Shown one piece after another: positions 12,560 through 23,794 of a stretch of 64,000 nucleotides of DNA. The position numbers and the translations under genes are program-made. This stretch comes from Gibbula magus (Eukaryota; Mollusca; Gastropoda; Trochida; Trochidae): the NCBI GenBank assembly GCA_936450465.1, contig OW388300.1, forward strand, positions 50,943,551 through 51,007,550. Direction: 5' to 3'. The notes below the pieces were generated by a model. It did no database searches. It was given only the letters and a program-made list of their open reading frames with translations, and was not told where the DNA came from. How positions within the stretch are numbered: the first letter of the stretch is position 1; each line of letters starts with the position of its first letter.

Positions 12560-12729
12560 TGTTTTAGTGACTTATATTGTTGAAATTTAAAAAATATGCA
12601 AATGCAAATATGCAGTTTCAGAATATCTAAAAATTGTGTGAATATCTCGCAAAAAGTAAAAACTCGAAATTTCTAGATACGCACTAGAAACTTTCTATAT
12701 ACGGGGTATGTTTATTTATTGGACTACTG
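12560..12729 (-). repeat. right terminal inverted repeat of the 11.6-kb insertion
   Basis: Its reverse complement aligns with 1139-1325 over ordered blocks. It ends GGACTACTG, immediately followed by TAGGTCTCTTTG, which is the continuation of the interrupted host element. Confidence 0.7.
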
Positions 12730-13090
12730 TAGGTCTCTTTGTTTTGGAGGACAGGAAAAAAATATATTTTTAGGGTCATGGCCTGTGCGGCCTTTATTTG
12801 GGGTCCCAGGCCAGGGTCACCAAATCTACAATTAAGAATCCCCATTGACAAAGGAGTCTGTACACAACTTGTCAGCTCTCTAGACCTTTTGGAACTGGAG
12901 AAGAATATGAACATAGGTTTTTATGGATGTGACCCCTGTGACCCCATTTGGGGTCACGGGGTCACGAGATCAACAATTTAGAATCTCCATTGGGCAAAGA
13001 GTCTACACACAACTTTTCAGCTCTCTAGACCTTTTGGAACTGGAGAAGAAGATGAAAATAGGTTTTTAAGGATGTGGCCCCTGTGACCCC
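12730..13090 (+). repeat. 145-bp monomers (continuation of the interrupted element)
   Basis: Tandem, partly degenerate monomers contain GAACTGGAGAAG, AAGGATGTGACCCCTGTGAC, a GGGGTCACGGGGTCACGA block and AGCTCTCTAGACCTTTTG. They continue the left end seen at 966-1138. Confidence 0.8.
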
Positions 13091-13823
13091 ATTTGATGTT
13101 AAAAAAATACACAAAGCGTTGTTAAACAACTCACTCACTGAGCATTATAGTGCATACTATCGCAATTTTCTAGGGTATTTGGTTCTGGAGAAGGAGACAA
13201 AAATTGTGTTTTGAAGGTTTGACCTCTGTGGACCTGATGATAGGCCATGGAGTTAAAAATTCTAATAAATACTTAAATACTAACATGGATATGTTTGGCG
13301 CTATTTTCCGTTCACTGGTGCATGCTCAAAGAGCAACATGACAATACAGAGAAAACATATATTTTAATGATGTAATGATACGAGTATATACACTAAAAGG
13401 TTGGAATTAAAAAGCATATTTATATATATATTATATATATCAATATATATTTTTAATTTAATATATATAAACAAGATTATTGATAATATCGAATGTGCCA
13501 TGTTATCAGTTTTTCTTACTTGATTATTTTGCCACAAGTCTAATAATTCATATCTATACATGTTATATACTTTTCATCAAACTATAACCAAAAGCTTAAT
13601 TCAACGCCTATATTTCTAATTCTTCCTGATGTATATACTTAAACGCCTAGATTTATGTTTTCTCGCGAAGCATAAACAAGCCTTTTTCATTGCTAGACCA
13701 GATGACACAAGTCCTGTCGGAAGAATCTTAGTATCTCAGTATGGGTTCAATGAATAAGGTATTTTCTTGATTGTTACAACATTGTAATTCTGTATATCAC
13801 TTGAATTGTTTTGCCTTAATGTT
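13091..13823 (+). repeat. module B, copy 1
   Basis: AT-rich module that begins GATGTTAAAAAA, contains a TATATA-rich fold-back area, and ends before TAGCTCATC. Other copies are at 15781-16508, 48557-49256, 51895-52638, 54769-55505 and 57632-58205. Short open frames in it differ between copies and I do not consider them genes. Confidence 0.8.
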
Positions 13824-13938
13824 TAGCTCATCGGGCCTGAAAGGAGTTCATCTTTTTCAGTAGGAATGTGAAGTATATGTCGAAGATCAAGTCTCCATTA
13901 TGGACATGTTTGTCAAATCGATGTAATCAATGTGAAAT
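13824..13938 (-). mobile_element. truncated end of a short reverse-oriented element
   Basis: Begins TAGCTCATCGGGCCTGAAAGG, as the complete copies at 16509-17139 and elsewhere do (TAGCTCATCAGG), but is cut after about 115 bases by module A. Confidence 0.7.
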
Positions 13939-15100
13939 GTACGGGCAATGCAAACCCGAGGCAATGCAAACACGTGGGTGATAAATAGCCCCCAGGGATA
14001 ATAGGCCTTTTTTAAAGCTAATTATCGATGCGTTATTTGGTGTGATTTTTGCTGGACATTTCGACCGGACATTGACAAAGACTCGTTATCATGGCGAACT
14101 GCGAGGCATAATACAAACGTTTTTATGGAGAGACTCCCTGAGACAAGTCGACTCGCAGATCGCGGACAGGGCTAGTTGAATACTAGCTCAATGGTAGACA
14201 TCCGCAAATAAATCTAAGTTAGTGTCCGTGACCCCGTATGAGGCACCTCGGAATTGTTTATGGCCATCCCGGACTATGCCGGGATTCACAAGTTAAGGGT
14301 TAATTTGAACATCTTAAACCAACTGCTCGATCGGAAATGGACTTGCATGACATATACATCCCTGTACATTCGTTTAAGAACTCTTTTTTTTATTAATTTA
14401 GGAGTACTATTTAGTCATTGGTAAAACTTATTTACCCATTTCGGAGAACACTTTATTTCAGTAAGAACTACAACGCCTTTAAGGCACTTACATGCAAATA
14501 ATGCATATTTTTGGACCTTAATTGCCATCATTGCTGTAGGACGCTGTAAACCAGGAGTAGAAAGTACCCATCCTTCTTCAATCTCCTATCGTGCCTGCAC
14601 GTTTCACTTTAAATTAAATTTAGAGCTATACTAATTCAGTTATATGCTGTTGATTTTCAAACACAGTACTATATTTATCTACAAATTAAAATGGCTCGCC
14701 TTTATGTTGTTCTTGTGTAATGCACAAACATATGTCGAGATTATACATTATATTTATAAAAGGAGAATCCTACAATTTAGGAAAGTATATCTATTGCAAT
14801 AAAATATGATTAGACGACTGATATCATTAAGTGGTTGAAGTGAAGTGAATGTGGGTACTTGAGTATATATATGTGAGTTTTTTTGAATGCAGCGTTTCTT
14901 GAGAGGGCGAAAGTGTCGGCTTTAAGGACCAATACGGCATTGTCAAACACCCAAAATATGACCTGGTTTCAAATCACTTGGCAAACTGTAAAAAGGTTAT
15001 CTGTCGCTCAAATATTACACCTCGGCGTCCCTATAACACCCCCCCCCCCCCCCCCCCCCCCTCCCCCCCTCCGCCCCCTTTTTTGAACCGTTCCTACTAT
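13939..15100. repeat. module A, copy 2 (long form)
   Basis: The first part (13939-14434) matches 17948-18486 and the rest matches 1-640. Relative to the 17.9-kb copy it lacks a 30-base GC-rich hairpin segment. It ends in a long C tract at 15039-15061. No gene is seen; the open frames spanning the C tract are low-complexity artefacts. Confidence 0.85.
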
Positions 15101-15104
15101 TTAG

Positions 15105-15345
15105 ATAGATGCTAATGAACTGATTGAAAAATATCTCCATGAACAAGAAACCAGGGGCCAATTGTTGATTTTTGAAAGGATCGCGCAAAAATGTCCATGA
15201 CCATGTGAATGAATGCATTTACATGCAAAATGCTTGAACTGAGTACGGTGTCAATAATATATCTATGTATGAAGAAGGTGAAAAACCAACCAGTTTATTT
15301 TGTCATTTGGAAAATCGAAACTATACAGGAAAACCTATTACCAAA
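15105..15345 (+). pseudogene. L1-like LINE ORF2 fragment (copy b)
   Basis: Same pre-RT linker as at 645-965, starting with the frame for LIEKYLHEQETRG and reaching the YEEGEKPT region. It ends abruptly at an unrelated sequence at about 15346. Confidence 0.65.
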
Positions 15346-15780
15346 ATACAAAAAATACCGTTTAAGTGTTAAAGATACTCTTATGCAGCAATCCGAATCA
15401 ACCCTGCAACGCAGGTGGAATTTCCAAGGTGCCTCCTAAAAAATGTCAGTTTTTTGGAATGTAGCGTTTCTTGAGAGGGCGAAAGTGTCGGTTTTAAGGG
15501 CAAATACGCAAGTGTGACCTGGTTTCAATTCATTTGGCAAACTGTAGTAATGTTCATTGCTAAAAGGTTATCTGGAACTGGAGAAGAAGATGAAAATAGG
15601 TTTTTTAAGGATGTGACCCCGGTGACCCCATTTGGGGTCGCAGGGTGACGGAATGTACAATTGAGAATCCCCATTGGCCAAGGAGTCTGCGCACAACGTT
15701 TCAACTCTCTAAACCTTTTGGAACTGCAGAGGAAGATGAAAATATGTTTTTAAGGATGTGACAACTGTGACCCCATTTGA
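15346..15780 (+). repeat. chimeric junction: module A remnant plus 145-bp monomers
   Basis: 15456-15560 repeats part of module A (CGTTTCTTGAGAGGGCGAAA). From 15571 it continues as two degenerate 145-bp monomers. The switch occurs at a shared TCTG, which suggests a microhomology-mediated rearrangement. Confidence 0.65.
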
Positions 15781-16508
15781 TGTTAAAAAATTACACAAAG
15801 CATTGTTAAACAACTCACTCACTGAACACTATAGTGCATACTATCGCAACTTTCTAGGGTATTTGGTTCTGGAGAAGGAGACAAAAAGTATGTTGTTCAG
15901 GTGTGACCCCTGTGGACCTGATGATGGGCCATGGAGTTAAAAATTCTAATAAATACTTAAATACTAACAGGGATATGTTTGGCGCTATTTTCCATTCACT
16001 GGTGCATGCTCAAAGAGCAACATGACAATACAGAGAAAACATATATTTTAATGATATACAGATACGAGTATAAACACTAAAAGGTTGGAATTAAAAAGCA
16101 TATTTATATATATATTATATATATTAATATATATTTTTAATTTAATATATATAAACAAGATTGTTGATAATATCGATTGTGCCATGTTATCAGTTTTTCT
16201 TACTTGATTATTTTGCCATAAGTCTAATAATTCATATCTATACATGTTATATACTTTTCATCAAACTATAACTAAAAGCTTAATTCAACGCCTATATTTA
16301 TATTTCTTCGTGATGTATATAATTAAACGCCTAGATTTATGTTTTCTCGCGAAGCATAAACAAGCCTTTTTCATTGCTAGACCAGATGACACAAGTCCTG
16401 TCGGAAGAATCTTAGTATCTCAGTATGGTTTCAACGAATAAGGTATTTTCTGGATTGTTACAAAATTGTAATTCTGTATATCACTTGAATTGTTTTGCCT
16501 TTAATTTT
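15781..16508 (+). repeat. module B, copy 2
   Basis: Same module as 13091-13823, complete up to the TAGCTCATC start of the next element. Confidence 0.8.
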
Positions 16509-17139
16509 TAGCTCATCAGGCCTGAAAGGAGTTAATCTTATTCAGTAGGAATGTGAAGTATATGTCGAAGATCAAGTCTCCATTATGTTATGTTTGTCAA
16601 ATCGATGTAATCAATGTGAAATGAGAACTGTTGAATAGCCTGTGAACTGAATATTGTGGAAATTATTTTTTAAAAAGGCCATCACAGGTCAAAACATTAA
16701 AATCTATTTTCATCGTCTTCTCCAGAACAAACTAATTTAGAAGGAATATTGCGTTCAGAATGTTTAGATGTTTAGATGAAAAGGCTTAGAACCGTTAAAA
16801 TAGTGCACAGATTATTAAGCCAAGGTGATTCTAAATTGTACTATGTACCATGAGTTTCATCACATTGCCTGTTCTCTCTAAGCCTTATACAGTTGGATCA
16901 GTGCTGCCAGTGTTAAATGCAAGGCAGAGGCTATTACATAATTTGACTGTAAAAGCACATCTGGCTTGTAACCAGAGCCAAGGGTTCAGCATATTGCACA
17001 ATCTCCTGTGTGTTGACCTTGCTGAGTGCTCTCTCTCAATTTCAACATTTGTCAGGGCTAGGGATTGTGCATTGTATTGAGACAATATATTTCTGTCTTC
17101 ATCATCAAACCCTAATGAGCTACAGAGCCCATGGCTCTA
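16509..17139 (-). mobile_element. short non-autonomous element, both ends present (631 bp)
   Basis: In reverse orientation it carries both ends of the family. On the plus strand it runs from TAGCTCATCAGGCCTGAAAG to GAGCTACAGAGCCC and ATGGCTCTA. Its interior retains one reversed piece of the 145-bp monomer (TCTTCTCCAGAACAAAC) and otherwise unrelated sequence. It looks like an internal-deletion relative of the element at 19308-21164. No ORF is supported. Confidence 0.7.
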
Positions 17140-17947
17140 TTTTTCGTTTTATTCTATCACTTTCGAAAGATTGTCTTTAATTCGGGCCTCAAAGTATAAT
17201 GAATACGAAACGAAAAATTAAATTTATATACGGAATTAAAGACAAGATGTCTGGCTTCACAATGATATAACGATTATTAGAATGCGACCTTTGGTTATAA
17301 TTCTATAGCTATGTAAAGTTTGTCTTTATTTCCACCTATAAAATCGTAAATACTACAACATGTATGCGGCATTGCAAACGGTCGTTCATCACACTTTTCC
17401 AAGAAATCATAATCTCGAACCAGTTGACAAATAAGCACATGTCAACCCAAATATGGTTATGTTGTTTGACCTTTCAAATAAATGCTAACCTCGAACCATA
17501 ACCGATGAAAATATGTTGATTAGTTTGTGTGTCGTTTGGTTTTACATGCCTCTCAGAAAGGTAAACTTGTATCTTTATTTCTGTGAATAAATATGCGCAT
17601 TTTATATAGAATAAAAGATTATTCTTTTCGGTTTATTGTGATATAAAAATTATGAAAATGCATTCAGTAGTTGAGCAGTGATAAATTGTGTAGGAAGTTG
17701 TGAAAATCGCTGATTGTTTCAAAATTTATGAAGTGTAAACATGACCTTTTTTCACGGCGCTTGATGTGTCTTTATTATTTTTTTTGACATTTGCAAATTT
17801 TATATGGAATTGTTGTCTGTTCTTTCCCCTTTATTTTGGCGTAATCTTTTTTGAAAACAACCAATTCGTTCACATGATATGAAGTGTGGGAGTAAGGCAG
17901 GTTACCGATTGTTTTCCCCGTCCCGCTATATGCGAGGCAGATAGCAT
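17140..17947. other. module C and anonymous sequence
   Basis: 17140-17530 recurs after each short element in the 47-58 kb array (for example 49838-50205 and 53223-53590). The remainder to 17947 is unique here and has no supported gene. Confidence 0.6.
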
Positions 17948-18929
17948 GTACGAGCAATGCAAACCCGAGGCAATGCAAACACGTGGGTGATAATTATCCC
18001 ACAGGGATATTGGGCTTCGGGGCGAAGCCCGACAAAATTGGCCTTTTGTAAAGCTAATTATCGATGCGTTACGGGTCAACAATCCAATGGTGTGATTTTT
18101 GCTGGACATTTCGACCGGACATTGACAAAGACTCGTTATCATGGCGAACTGCGAGGCATAATACAAACCTTTTTATGGAGCAACTCCGTGAGATAACTCG
18201 ACTCGCAGATCGCGGACAGGGCTAATTGAATACTAGCTCAATGGTAGACATTCACAAATAAATCTAAGCAAGTGTCCGTGACCCGGTATGAGGCACCTCG
18301 GAATTGTTTATTGCCATCCCAGACTATGCCAGGATTCGCAAGTTAAGGGTTAATTTGAACATCTTAAACTGACCGCTCGATCGGAAATTGACTTGCATGA
18401 CATATACATCCCTGTACATTCGTTTAAGAACTCTTTTTTTTTTATAAATTTAGGAGTACTAATTAGTCATTGGTAAAACTTATTTACCCATTTCGGAGAA
18501 CACTTTATTTCAGTAAGAACTACAACGCCTCTAAAGCACTAACATGCAAATCATGCATATTCTTGAACCTTAATTGGCATCATTGCTGCATGACGCCGTA
18601 AACCATGAATAGAAAGGAACCATCCTTTTTCAATCTCCTATCGCGCCTGCGCGTTTCACTTTAAATTAAATTTAGAACTATACTAATTCAGTTTTATGCC
18701 GCTGATTTTCAAACACAGTACTATGTTTATCTACAAATTAAAATGTCTCGCCTTTATGTTGTTCCTGTGTAATGCACAAACATATGTCGAGATTATACAT
18801 TTTATTTATAAAAGGAGAATCCTACAATTAAGGAAAGTATATCTATTGCAATAAAATATCATTAGACGACTGATACCATTAAGTGGGTGAAGTGAAGTGA
18901 GAGTGGGTACTTGAGTATATATATGTGAG
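17948..18929. repeat. module A, copy 3
   Basis: Matches 13939-14876. It contains a hairpin, GGGCTTCGGGGCGAAGCCC, at about 18013-18031 that is absent from the 14-kb copy. It ends where the other copies continue to the GCAGCGTTTCTTG block. Confidence 0.8.
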
Positions 18930-19307
18930 TATATATTTCGATATAAACTTTTATCATATATTGGAGGGATTTATCGATGCAATAAAGCAATCTGATAAAC
19001 TTGGTATCCAAATCTGATAATTATGCAAAACAGGTCAAAGGTCAAATGCACGAACAACTTTCGCAAAATTTCACTCTGTTCATGCGAATCCTAAAACTGC
19101 TTACGAATCATTGAAAAGCGTAACCGGTAGTTTACCCGCGTATTTCAGCTTGAATGATATTCGAAAACACTCATTTATAGTTTTATCAAAGTCAAGATAA
19201 TTGTAGATTTGTTTTTAAAATCATTTTAAACGTCAGTGCGTTATTGACCAACAACATCAGCAAGCACTGCAGTGTCCTGTGTAAAAACAATTGGAATTTT
19301 ATAAAAA
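18930..19307. other. unique spacer ending in a LINE stub
   Basis: No gene is recognised. The last 15-20 bases (GGAATTTTATAAAAA) are the L1-like ORF2 sequence into which the following element is inserted. Confidence 0.5.
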
Positions 19308-21164
19308 TAGAGCCATGGGCTCTGTAGCTCATCAGGGTTTATATCGTTTAATGGGCCCTTATTTGGGGCACCAGAGAGTCACCATATCTTCATATCTACT
19401 GGCTGAAGAGTATGCACACACTATTACAGCCTTCAAGGTCTCTTTGTTTTGGAGGACAGGAAGAAAATATATTTTAGGGTCATGGGCTGTGAGGCCTTTA
19501 TTTGGGGGCCGGGGTATCAAAATCTACAATTTAGAATTCCAATTAGCTAAAGAGTCTGCACACAATTTAACAGCCTTCTTGGTACATTTGTTCTGGAGAA
19601 GATGAAAATAGGTTGTTAGGTCATGGCCTGAGAGGCCTTTATTTTGGGTCCCAGGCCAGTGTTACCAAATCTACAATTAAGAATCCCTATTGACAAAGGA
19701 ATCTGTACACAACTTTTCAGCTCTCTAGACCTTTTGGAACTGGAGAAGAGGATGAAAATAGGTTTTTAAGGATGTGACCCCTGTGACCCTATTTAGTGTC
19801 ACGGGATTTTTATGGATGTTTTTATGAATGTGAACCCTGTGACCCCATTTGGGGTCACGGGGTCACGAGATCAACCATTTAGAATCCCCATTGGCCAAGG
19901 AGTCTGCACAAAACTTTTCAGCTCTCTAGACCTTTTGGAACTTGAGAAGAGGATGGAAATAGGTTTTTAAGGATGTGACCCCTGTGACCCCATTTAGTGT
20001 CAAGGGGGTCACGAGATCAACAATGTAGAATCCCCATTGGCCAAGGGGTCTGCACACAACCTTTCAGCTCTCTAGACCTTTTGAACTGGAGGAGAAGATG
20101 AAAATAGGTTTTTAAGGATGTCACGAAATCTGCAATTTAGAATCCTCTTTGGCCAAGGAGTCTTCACACAGCTTTTCAGCTCTCTAGACCTTTTGGAACT
20201 TGAGAAGAAGATGAAAATTGGTTTTAAAGGATGTGACCCCTGTGACCCCATTTGGGGACATGGGGTCACTAAATCTACAATATAGAATCCCCATTGGCCA
20301 AAGAGTCTGCACACAACCTTTCAGCTCTCTAAACCTTTTGAAAATTGAAAAGAAGATGAAAATAGGTTTTTAAGGATGTGACCCCCCTGACCAATAATGG
20401 GGTCATGGGGTCACGAAATCTACCATTTAGAATCCCCATTGACAAGGAGTCTGCACACAACCTTTCAGCTCTCTAAACCTTTTGGAACTGGAGAAGAAGA
20501 TGAAAATAGGTTTAAAGGATGTGACCCCGGTGACCCAATTTGGGGTCACGGGGTCACGAAATCTACAATTTAGAATCCCCATTGGCCAAGGAGTCTGCAC
20601 ACAACCTTTTCAGCTCTCTAGACCTTTTGGAACTGGAGGAGAAGATGAATATAGGTTTTTAAGAATGTGACCCCTGTGACCCCATTTAGTGTCACGGGGT
20701 CACGAGATCAACAATTTAGAATCCCCATTGACAAGGAGTCTGCACACAACCTTTCAGTTCTCTAGACCTTTTGGAACTGGAGGAGAAGATGAAACTAGGT
20801 TTTTAAGGATGTGACCCCTGTGACCCCATTTGGGGTCATGGGGTCACGAAATCTACAATTTAGAATACCAATTGACAAAGAGTCTGCACACAACCTTTCA
20901 GCTCTCTAAACCTTTTGGAACTGGAGAAGAAGATGAAAATAGGTTTTAAAGGATGTGACCCCTGTGACCCCATTTGGGGTCAAGGGGTCACGAAATCTAC
21001 AATTAAGAATCCCCATTGGCCAAGGAGACTGTACATAAAATTTCATCTCTGTGGAGTCATTGGTTATGGAGAAGAAGTCGAAAAAGCGAAAAGTTTCAAA
21101 CGGACAGAAGCTGGACGCCATGCCATGCCATAAGCGCAATGGGCCTTTCAGGCCTGATGAGCTA
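19308..21164 (+). mobile_element. complete 1,857-bp element with internal 145-bp tandem monomers
   Basis: Left end TAGAGCCATGGGCTCT with TAGCTCATCAGG just inside; right end CCTGATGAGCTA, so TAGCTCATCAGG occurs inverted at the two ends. The body is about a dozen monomers. The regular ones recur every 144-146 bases, judged from the CTCTCTAGACC marks at 20325, 20469, 20614, 20758 and 20902. The 31.8-kb LINE copy shows the uninterrupted target (TTTTATAAAAAGCTGTACGC), so this is an insertion with probable TAAAA duplication. A short non-autonomous element carrying a central tandem array resembles bivalve 'pearl' and related Helitron-like elements, but no transposase or Rep/helicase is present and the class is inferred. 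Confidence 0.75.
19700..21000 (+). repeat. 145-bp satellite-like array
   Basis: Each monomer holds a self-complementary GTGACCCCATTTGGGGTCAC block, so every unit can fold into a hairpin. Unit lengths vary where one unit is short (112 bp) or extended (about 201 bp). Confidence 0.9.
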
Positions 21165-22110
21165 AAAGGCTGTACGCTTTACCCTTTACCGGTTTTAGTG
21201 TAGAATTTTAAAAGTTTTTTCTGGAAAGAATTAGGAACATGGGTATACAGATATTTTCTAGAATCATGGAAAAATGATGCATTAAGTTCGACAATTCAAC
21301 AAGGAATAATTACTTGTATTATAGTTGTATACCAAAGCCGGGAAAAGATAGGACAATGTTAAACAATTGGAGACCTATCACACTCTTAAATATATTCTAT
21401 AAAATATTAAGCTCATGTATTGCAAATAGATTAAAATCAGTTCTACCATCCCTCATACATAGTAATCAAACAGGATTCATATCCAGTAGATGTACAAGTG
21501 CTAATATTCGTTTGTTTTATTATATCATATTTGAAAGTTAATTAAGAAAACAACGCGGGCTTCTTTCATTAATTTACTTTGAACAAGGATTTGATACTGT
21601 CTCATAAACTTTTATAATAGATGTCTTTAAAAACATTGCAGTTTGGAACAAACATGATAAAATGGATCCAAATATTAATTAATTATAATCAATCTTGCGT
21701 TTCACAAAATGGTCATCTTTTCACATTGTTTGATAACGAAATGGGAAGTAGACAGGGCGACCCGCTATCTCCATACCTTTTTTTTATTAGTAGCAGAAAT
21801 ATTAGGGATAATGATTAGGCAAAACAAAGATATTGTCAAAGGTATCGTTTTACATGATACCGTACATAAGATAGGACAATATGCTGAAGATACAGAATTA
21901 TTCTCAAAGGGTCGGAAAAGAATCTACATACAACAATGAATACTTTAGACACATTTTATAAAATGTCTGGATTAAAAGTAAATAAGCAAAACCACAAAGG
22001 TTGTATTGAAATCGACAAAAGAAGGTTTGAAATTTCAAAACATTATCGACCCGGGAAAAGAGAGATAGATAGCTTATAAATATCATTTGAATGCCATGTG
22101 GTGAACGGTC
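21165..22110 (+). pseudogene. L1-like reverse transcriptase remnant, copy 1
   Basis: Across frameshifts it shows the RT domain order of L1-type ORF2: KPGKDRTMLNNWRPITLLN, then NQTGFISSRC, a degraded first catalytic region, MGSRQGDPLSPYLF, and QYAEDTELF in place of the usual YADD box. The YAED reading means a catalytic aspartate is lost. It stops in the thumb region (KHYRPGKREI) about 70 bases before the signal exon of the peptide gene. There is no C-terminal domain. Confidence 0.85.
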
Positions 22111-22175
22111 AACCTAAGGGGATTGTGAATATAACCACATTGCCACTGTTCTTAGTATAACATGATTTGTTTCAG

Positions 22176-22254
22176 TACAACATGAAGGTGGCCATCATTA
22201 TCTGTTGTCTTTTTGCTGTTGTGCTCTCCGAGAAGAGAATGCTTTTCGGAAATA
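22176..22254 (+). CDS. secreted Cys-rich peptide gene copy 1, signal exon
   Basis: ATG at 22182 opens 24 codons of a classical signal peptide: basic Lys2, then a hydrophobic core VAIIICCLFAVVLS, then EKRMLFGN. The exon ends at A22254 before a strong GTGAGT donor, so the intron is phase 1. A consensus acceptor (TTTGTTTCAG) ends at 22175, only six bases before the ATG, which implies a non-coding 5' exon further upstream that I cannot place. The KR after the core could be a prohormone-convertase site. The three copies at 22.2, 33.4 and 59.3 kb keep this exon at exactly 73 coding bases. I do not recognise the family. Confidence 0.7.
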
Positions 22255-22991
22255 GTGAGTTCATAGTATTGTCCATAGAGGACATTTGACATTTTACGTC
22301 GAATACCATGTCTATATCTCATCATTGAAGTCAACATTTATATATTCACGAGTGCAGAAGCCAAGCGTGTAAATGGGCATTTCTACTTCACGAGATTATA
22401 TATACATGGTATTCGACCAGAAATTTGAAATGTTCTTTTTATCAGATATAAGCAGTTATGCACAATTCCTAAATGCCGTTCATTTGATGAATGGATTATT
22501 CAAGTTAGACTCAAATAGATAAGTGTCCTCAAATCCCGTTTATAATAAAACTACTTCTTGAAAGACTTAGAAGGTTACACAAGCTGACGTTAGGTTACAC
22601 AACATGCCACAGATCCAGATATTAGAGGCAGCTACAGGAGGTAAATCCGCAACACAGAGAAGGAGTTAGTTACACGTCCTTTCACTAAAGAAATGTTCAA
22701 ATACATATGACCCTTACTAAATACTATGTGACTCCAAACCAACTACGCTTAGGGCAATGATTTCCCTTTACAATATTGGTATTAAGAAAGTCAGGTGTTG
22801 TTATACCCAAACCAAAGAGTACTTGTATAAAGGACACAATGACATAACGAAGGGAAATGCCAACCGATTAAATGATTAATGTTATCAATGTCTTCTCTGA
22901 TCATTTTGTTAGTTCGATATTATTTTAATATTTATATTTCGATTTGCAAAAACTCAAGTCCTTAATTTAATTTCAAATTACGCCGTTACAG
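22255..22991 (+). other. intron 1 of peptide gene copy 1
   Basis: GTGAGT at the 5' end and TTACAG at the 3' end. AT-rich and without repeats found elsewhere, except in the matching introns of copies 2 and 3. Confidence 0.65.
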
Positions 22992-23250
22992 TATTGGATC
23001 AGAAAGAGATACACAATTTGGTGGACCCTGTTTCCGAGAAATTACGCAGTGACGCTACCCAACAGCAGTGTGAGAATATATGCCTAAACCAGTTCGCCAA
23101 CGACGTTCTTGACCCTGGTTGTGACTTCCATTGTCATGGGTTTGTACTGGTATTATATTGTATTAGATTTAACTTATTCAAAGAGGAATCAAAAGCGAGA
23201 GAAATGTACCGAGAATGCCGCATTACCCACAACTTATATAGATAATTCTT
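22992..23250 (+). CDS. secreted Cys-rich peptide gene copy 1, main exon
   Basis: Joined in phase 1 to the signal exon, it adds 83 codons after the split codon and ends at TAA 23243-23245, giving a 108-residue precursor. Six cysteines lie outside the signal peptide, spaced C-x3-C-x12-C-x3-C-x8-C-x18-C, with CENIC and CDFHC as the two CX3C boxes and RECRITH near the end. A donor-like GTAAAA starts at 23251, five bases past the stop, so the last exon (24776) would be 3'UTR. A 6-base insertion relative to the other copies gives VLVLY. The role is unknown; a small secreted disulfide-rich ligand or effector is only an inference. This is the only copy without an obvious lesion. Confidence 0.7.
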
Positions 23251-23794
23251 GTAAAACGATATTGCATGGTCGGCTTGATAAATGTTTTAAACATGAAAAC
23301 GAACGTTGAAAAAACAGTGCAAACGCATGCACAAGAAACCTCCCCACATATTTAAAAGAGACAAAATATCTTAAAGGGCATTTGGAAGTGGCTTACATAA
23401 GAACAGGAATATTTTCTGGATAACAACTTCTTTAATGTGAAATTACCTGACGTATCAGGGTATATACTCACTCTTTCATCAGGGGGAATGATAGGAAACA
23501 ACACATGTGATACATTTATATAGGATACAAACCAATGGTTAGGAAACTCAATCAGAGGGGAAAGAATTTAAAAACAACCAAAGAATAAATAAAGTTGCAA
23601 GCAACTTTAAATGGATTCAGCACATAAATGAATAAATTATTTGATATTTTATAATTAATATTAAATCGCTCAGTTGTTGCTGAAACCCATGCAATTCAAA
23701 AGATAATAGGAAAACAAAAGAAATGCGATTTTAACACAGTCTATAGCAGCAGCTGTTGACCATCTTCCCGCCGCTTTTCAAGATTCTTTTTGCC
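23251..23794 (+). other. intron 2, proximal part
   Basis: Runs from the putative donor at 23251. Its sequence is shared with copies 2 and 3 and carries no gene. Confidence 0.5.

Larger units (their letters stand above)
1139..12729. mobile_element. 11.6-kb insertion with long terminal inverted repeats, type unknown
   Basis: The insertion splits a repeat element whose two halves (up to about 1138 and from about 12730) are contiguous in every other copy in the window. The two ends are inverted relatives of each other for roughly 170-190 bp (see 1139-1325 and 12560-12729). They begin about AGTTAAGCAAG and AGTAGTCCAAT when both are read inward. An AGT start and long inverted repeats would fit a Maverick/Polinton-type element, but no DNA polymerase B, integrase, packaging ATPase, protease or capsid gene is visible. 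It may be a large non-autonomous element that has itself accumulated LINEs. The target duplication is unclear, perhaps only TA. Confidence 0.6.

Noticed and set aside
1139..12729. Firm Maverick/Polinton assignment
   Set aside because: No polymerase B, integrase or packaging genes and no clean 6-bp duplication; only the inverted ends fit.
14170..14230. tRNA-like A box (TAGCTCAATGGTAGA)
   Set aside because: No B box or foldable cloverleaf follows in either copy; not enough for a tRNA or SINE call.
14883..15218. Proline-rich or glycine-rich frames on both strands
   Set aside because: They are produced by the C tract at 15039-15080, whose length differs in the other module A copy.
15758..15940. 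Conserved small frame in module B
   Set aside because: The frame is broken or shifted in the other module B copies, so it is probably non-coding repeat sequence.
22992..23245. Twin CX3C pattern as a small Tim chaperone or alpha-hairpinin
   Set aside because: The precursor has an ER signal peptide, unlike Tim proteins, and six rather than four cysteines; no other family residues match.
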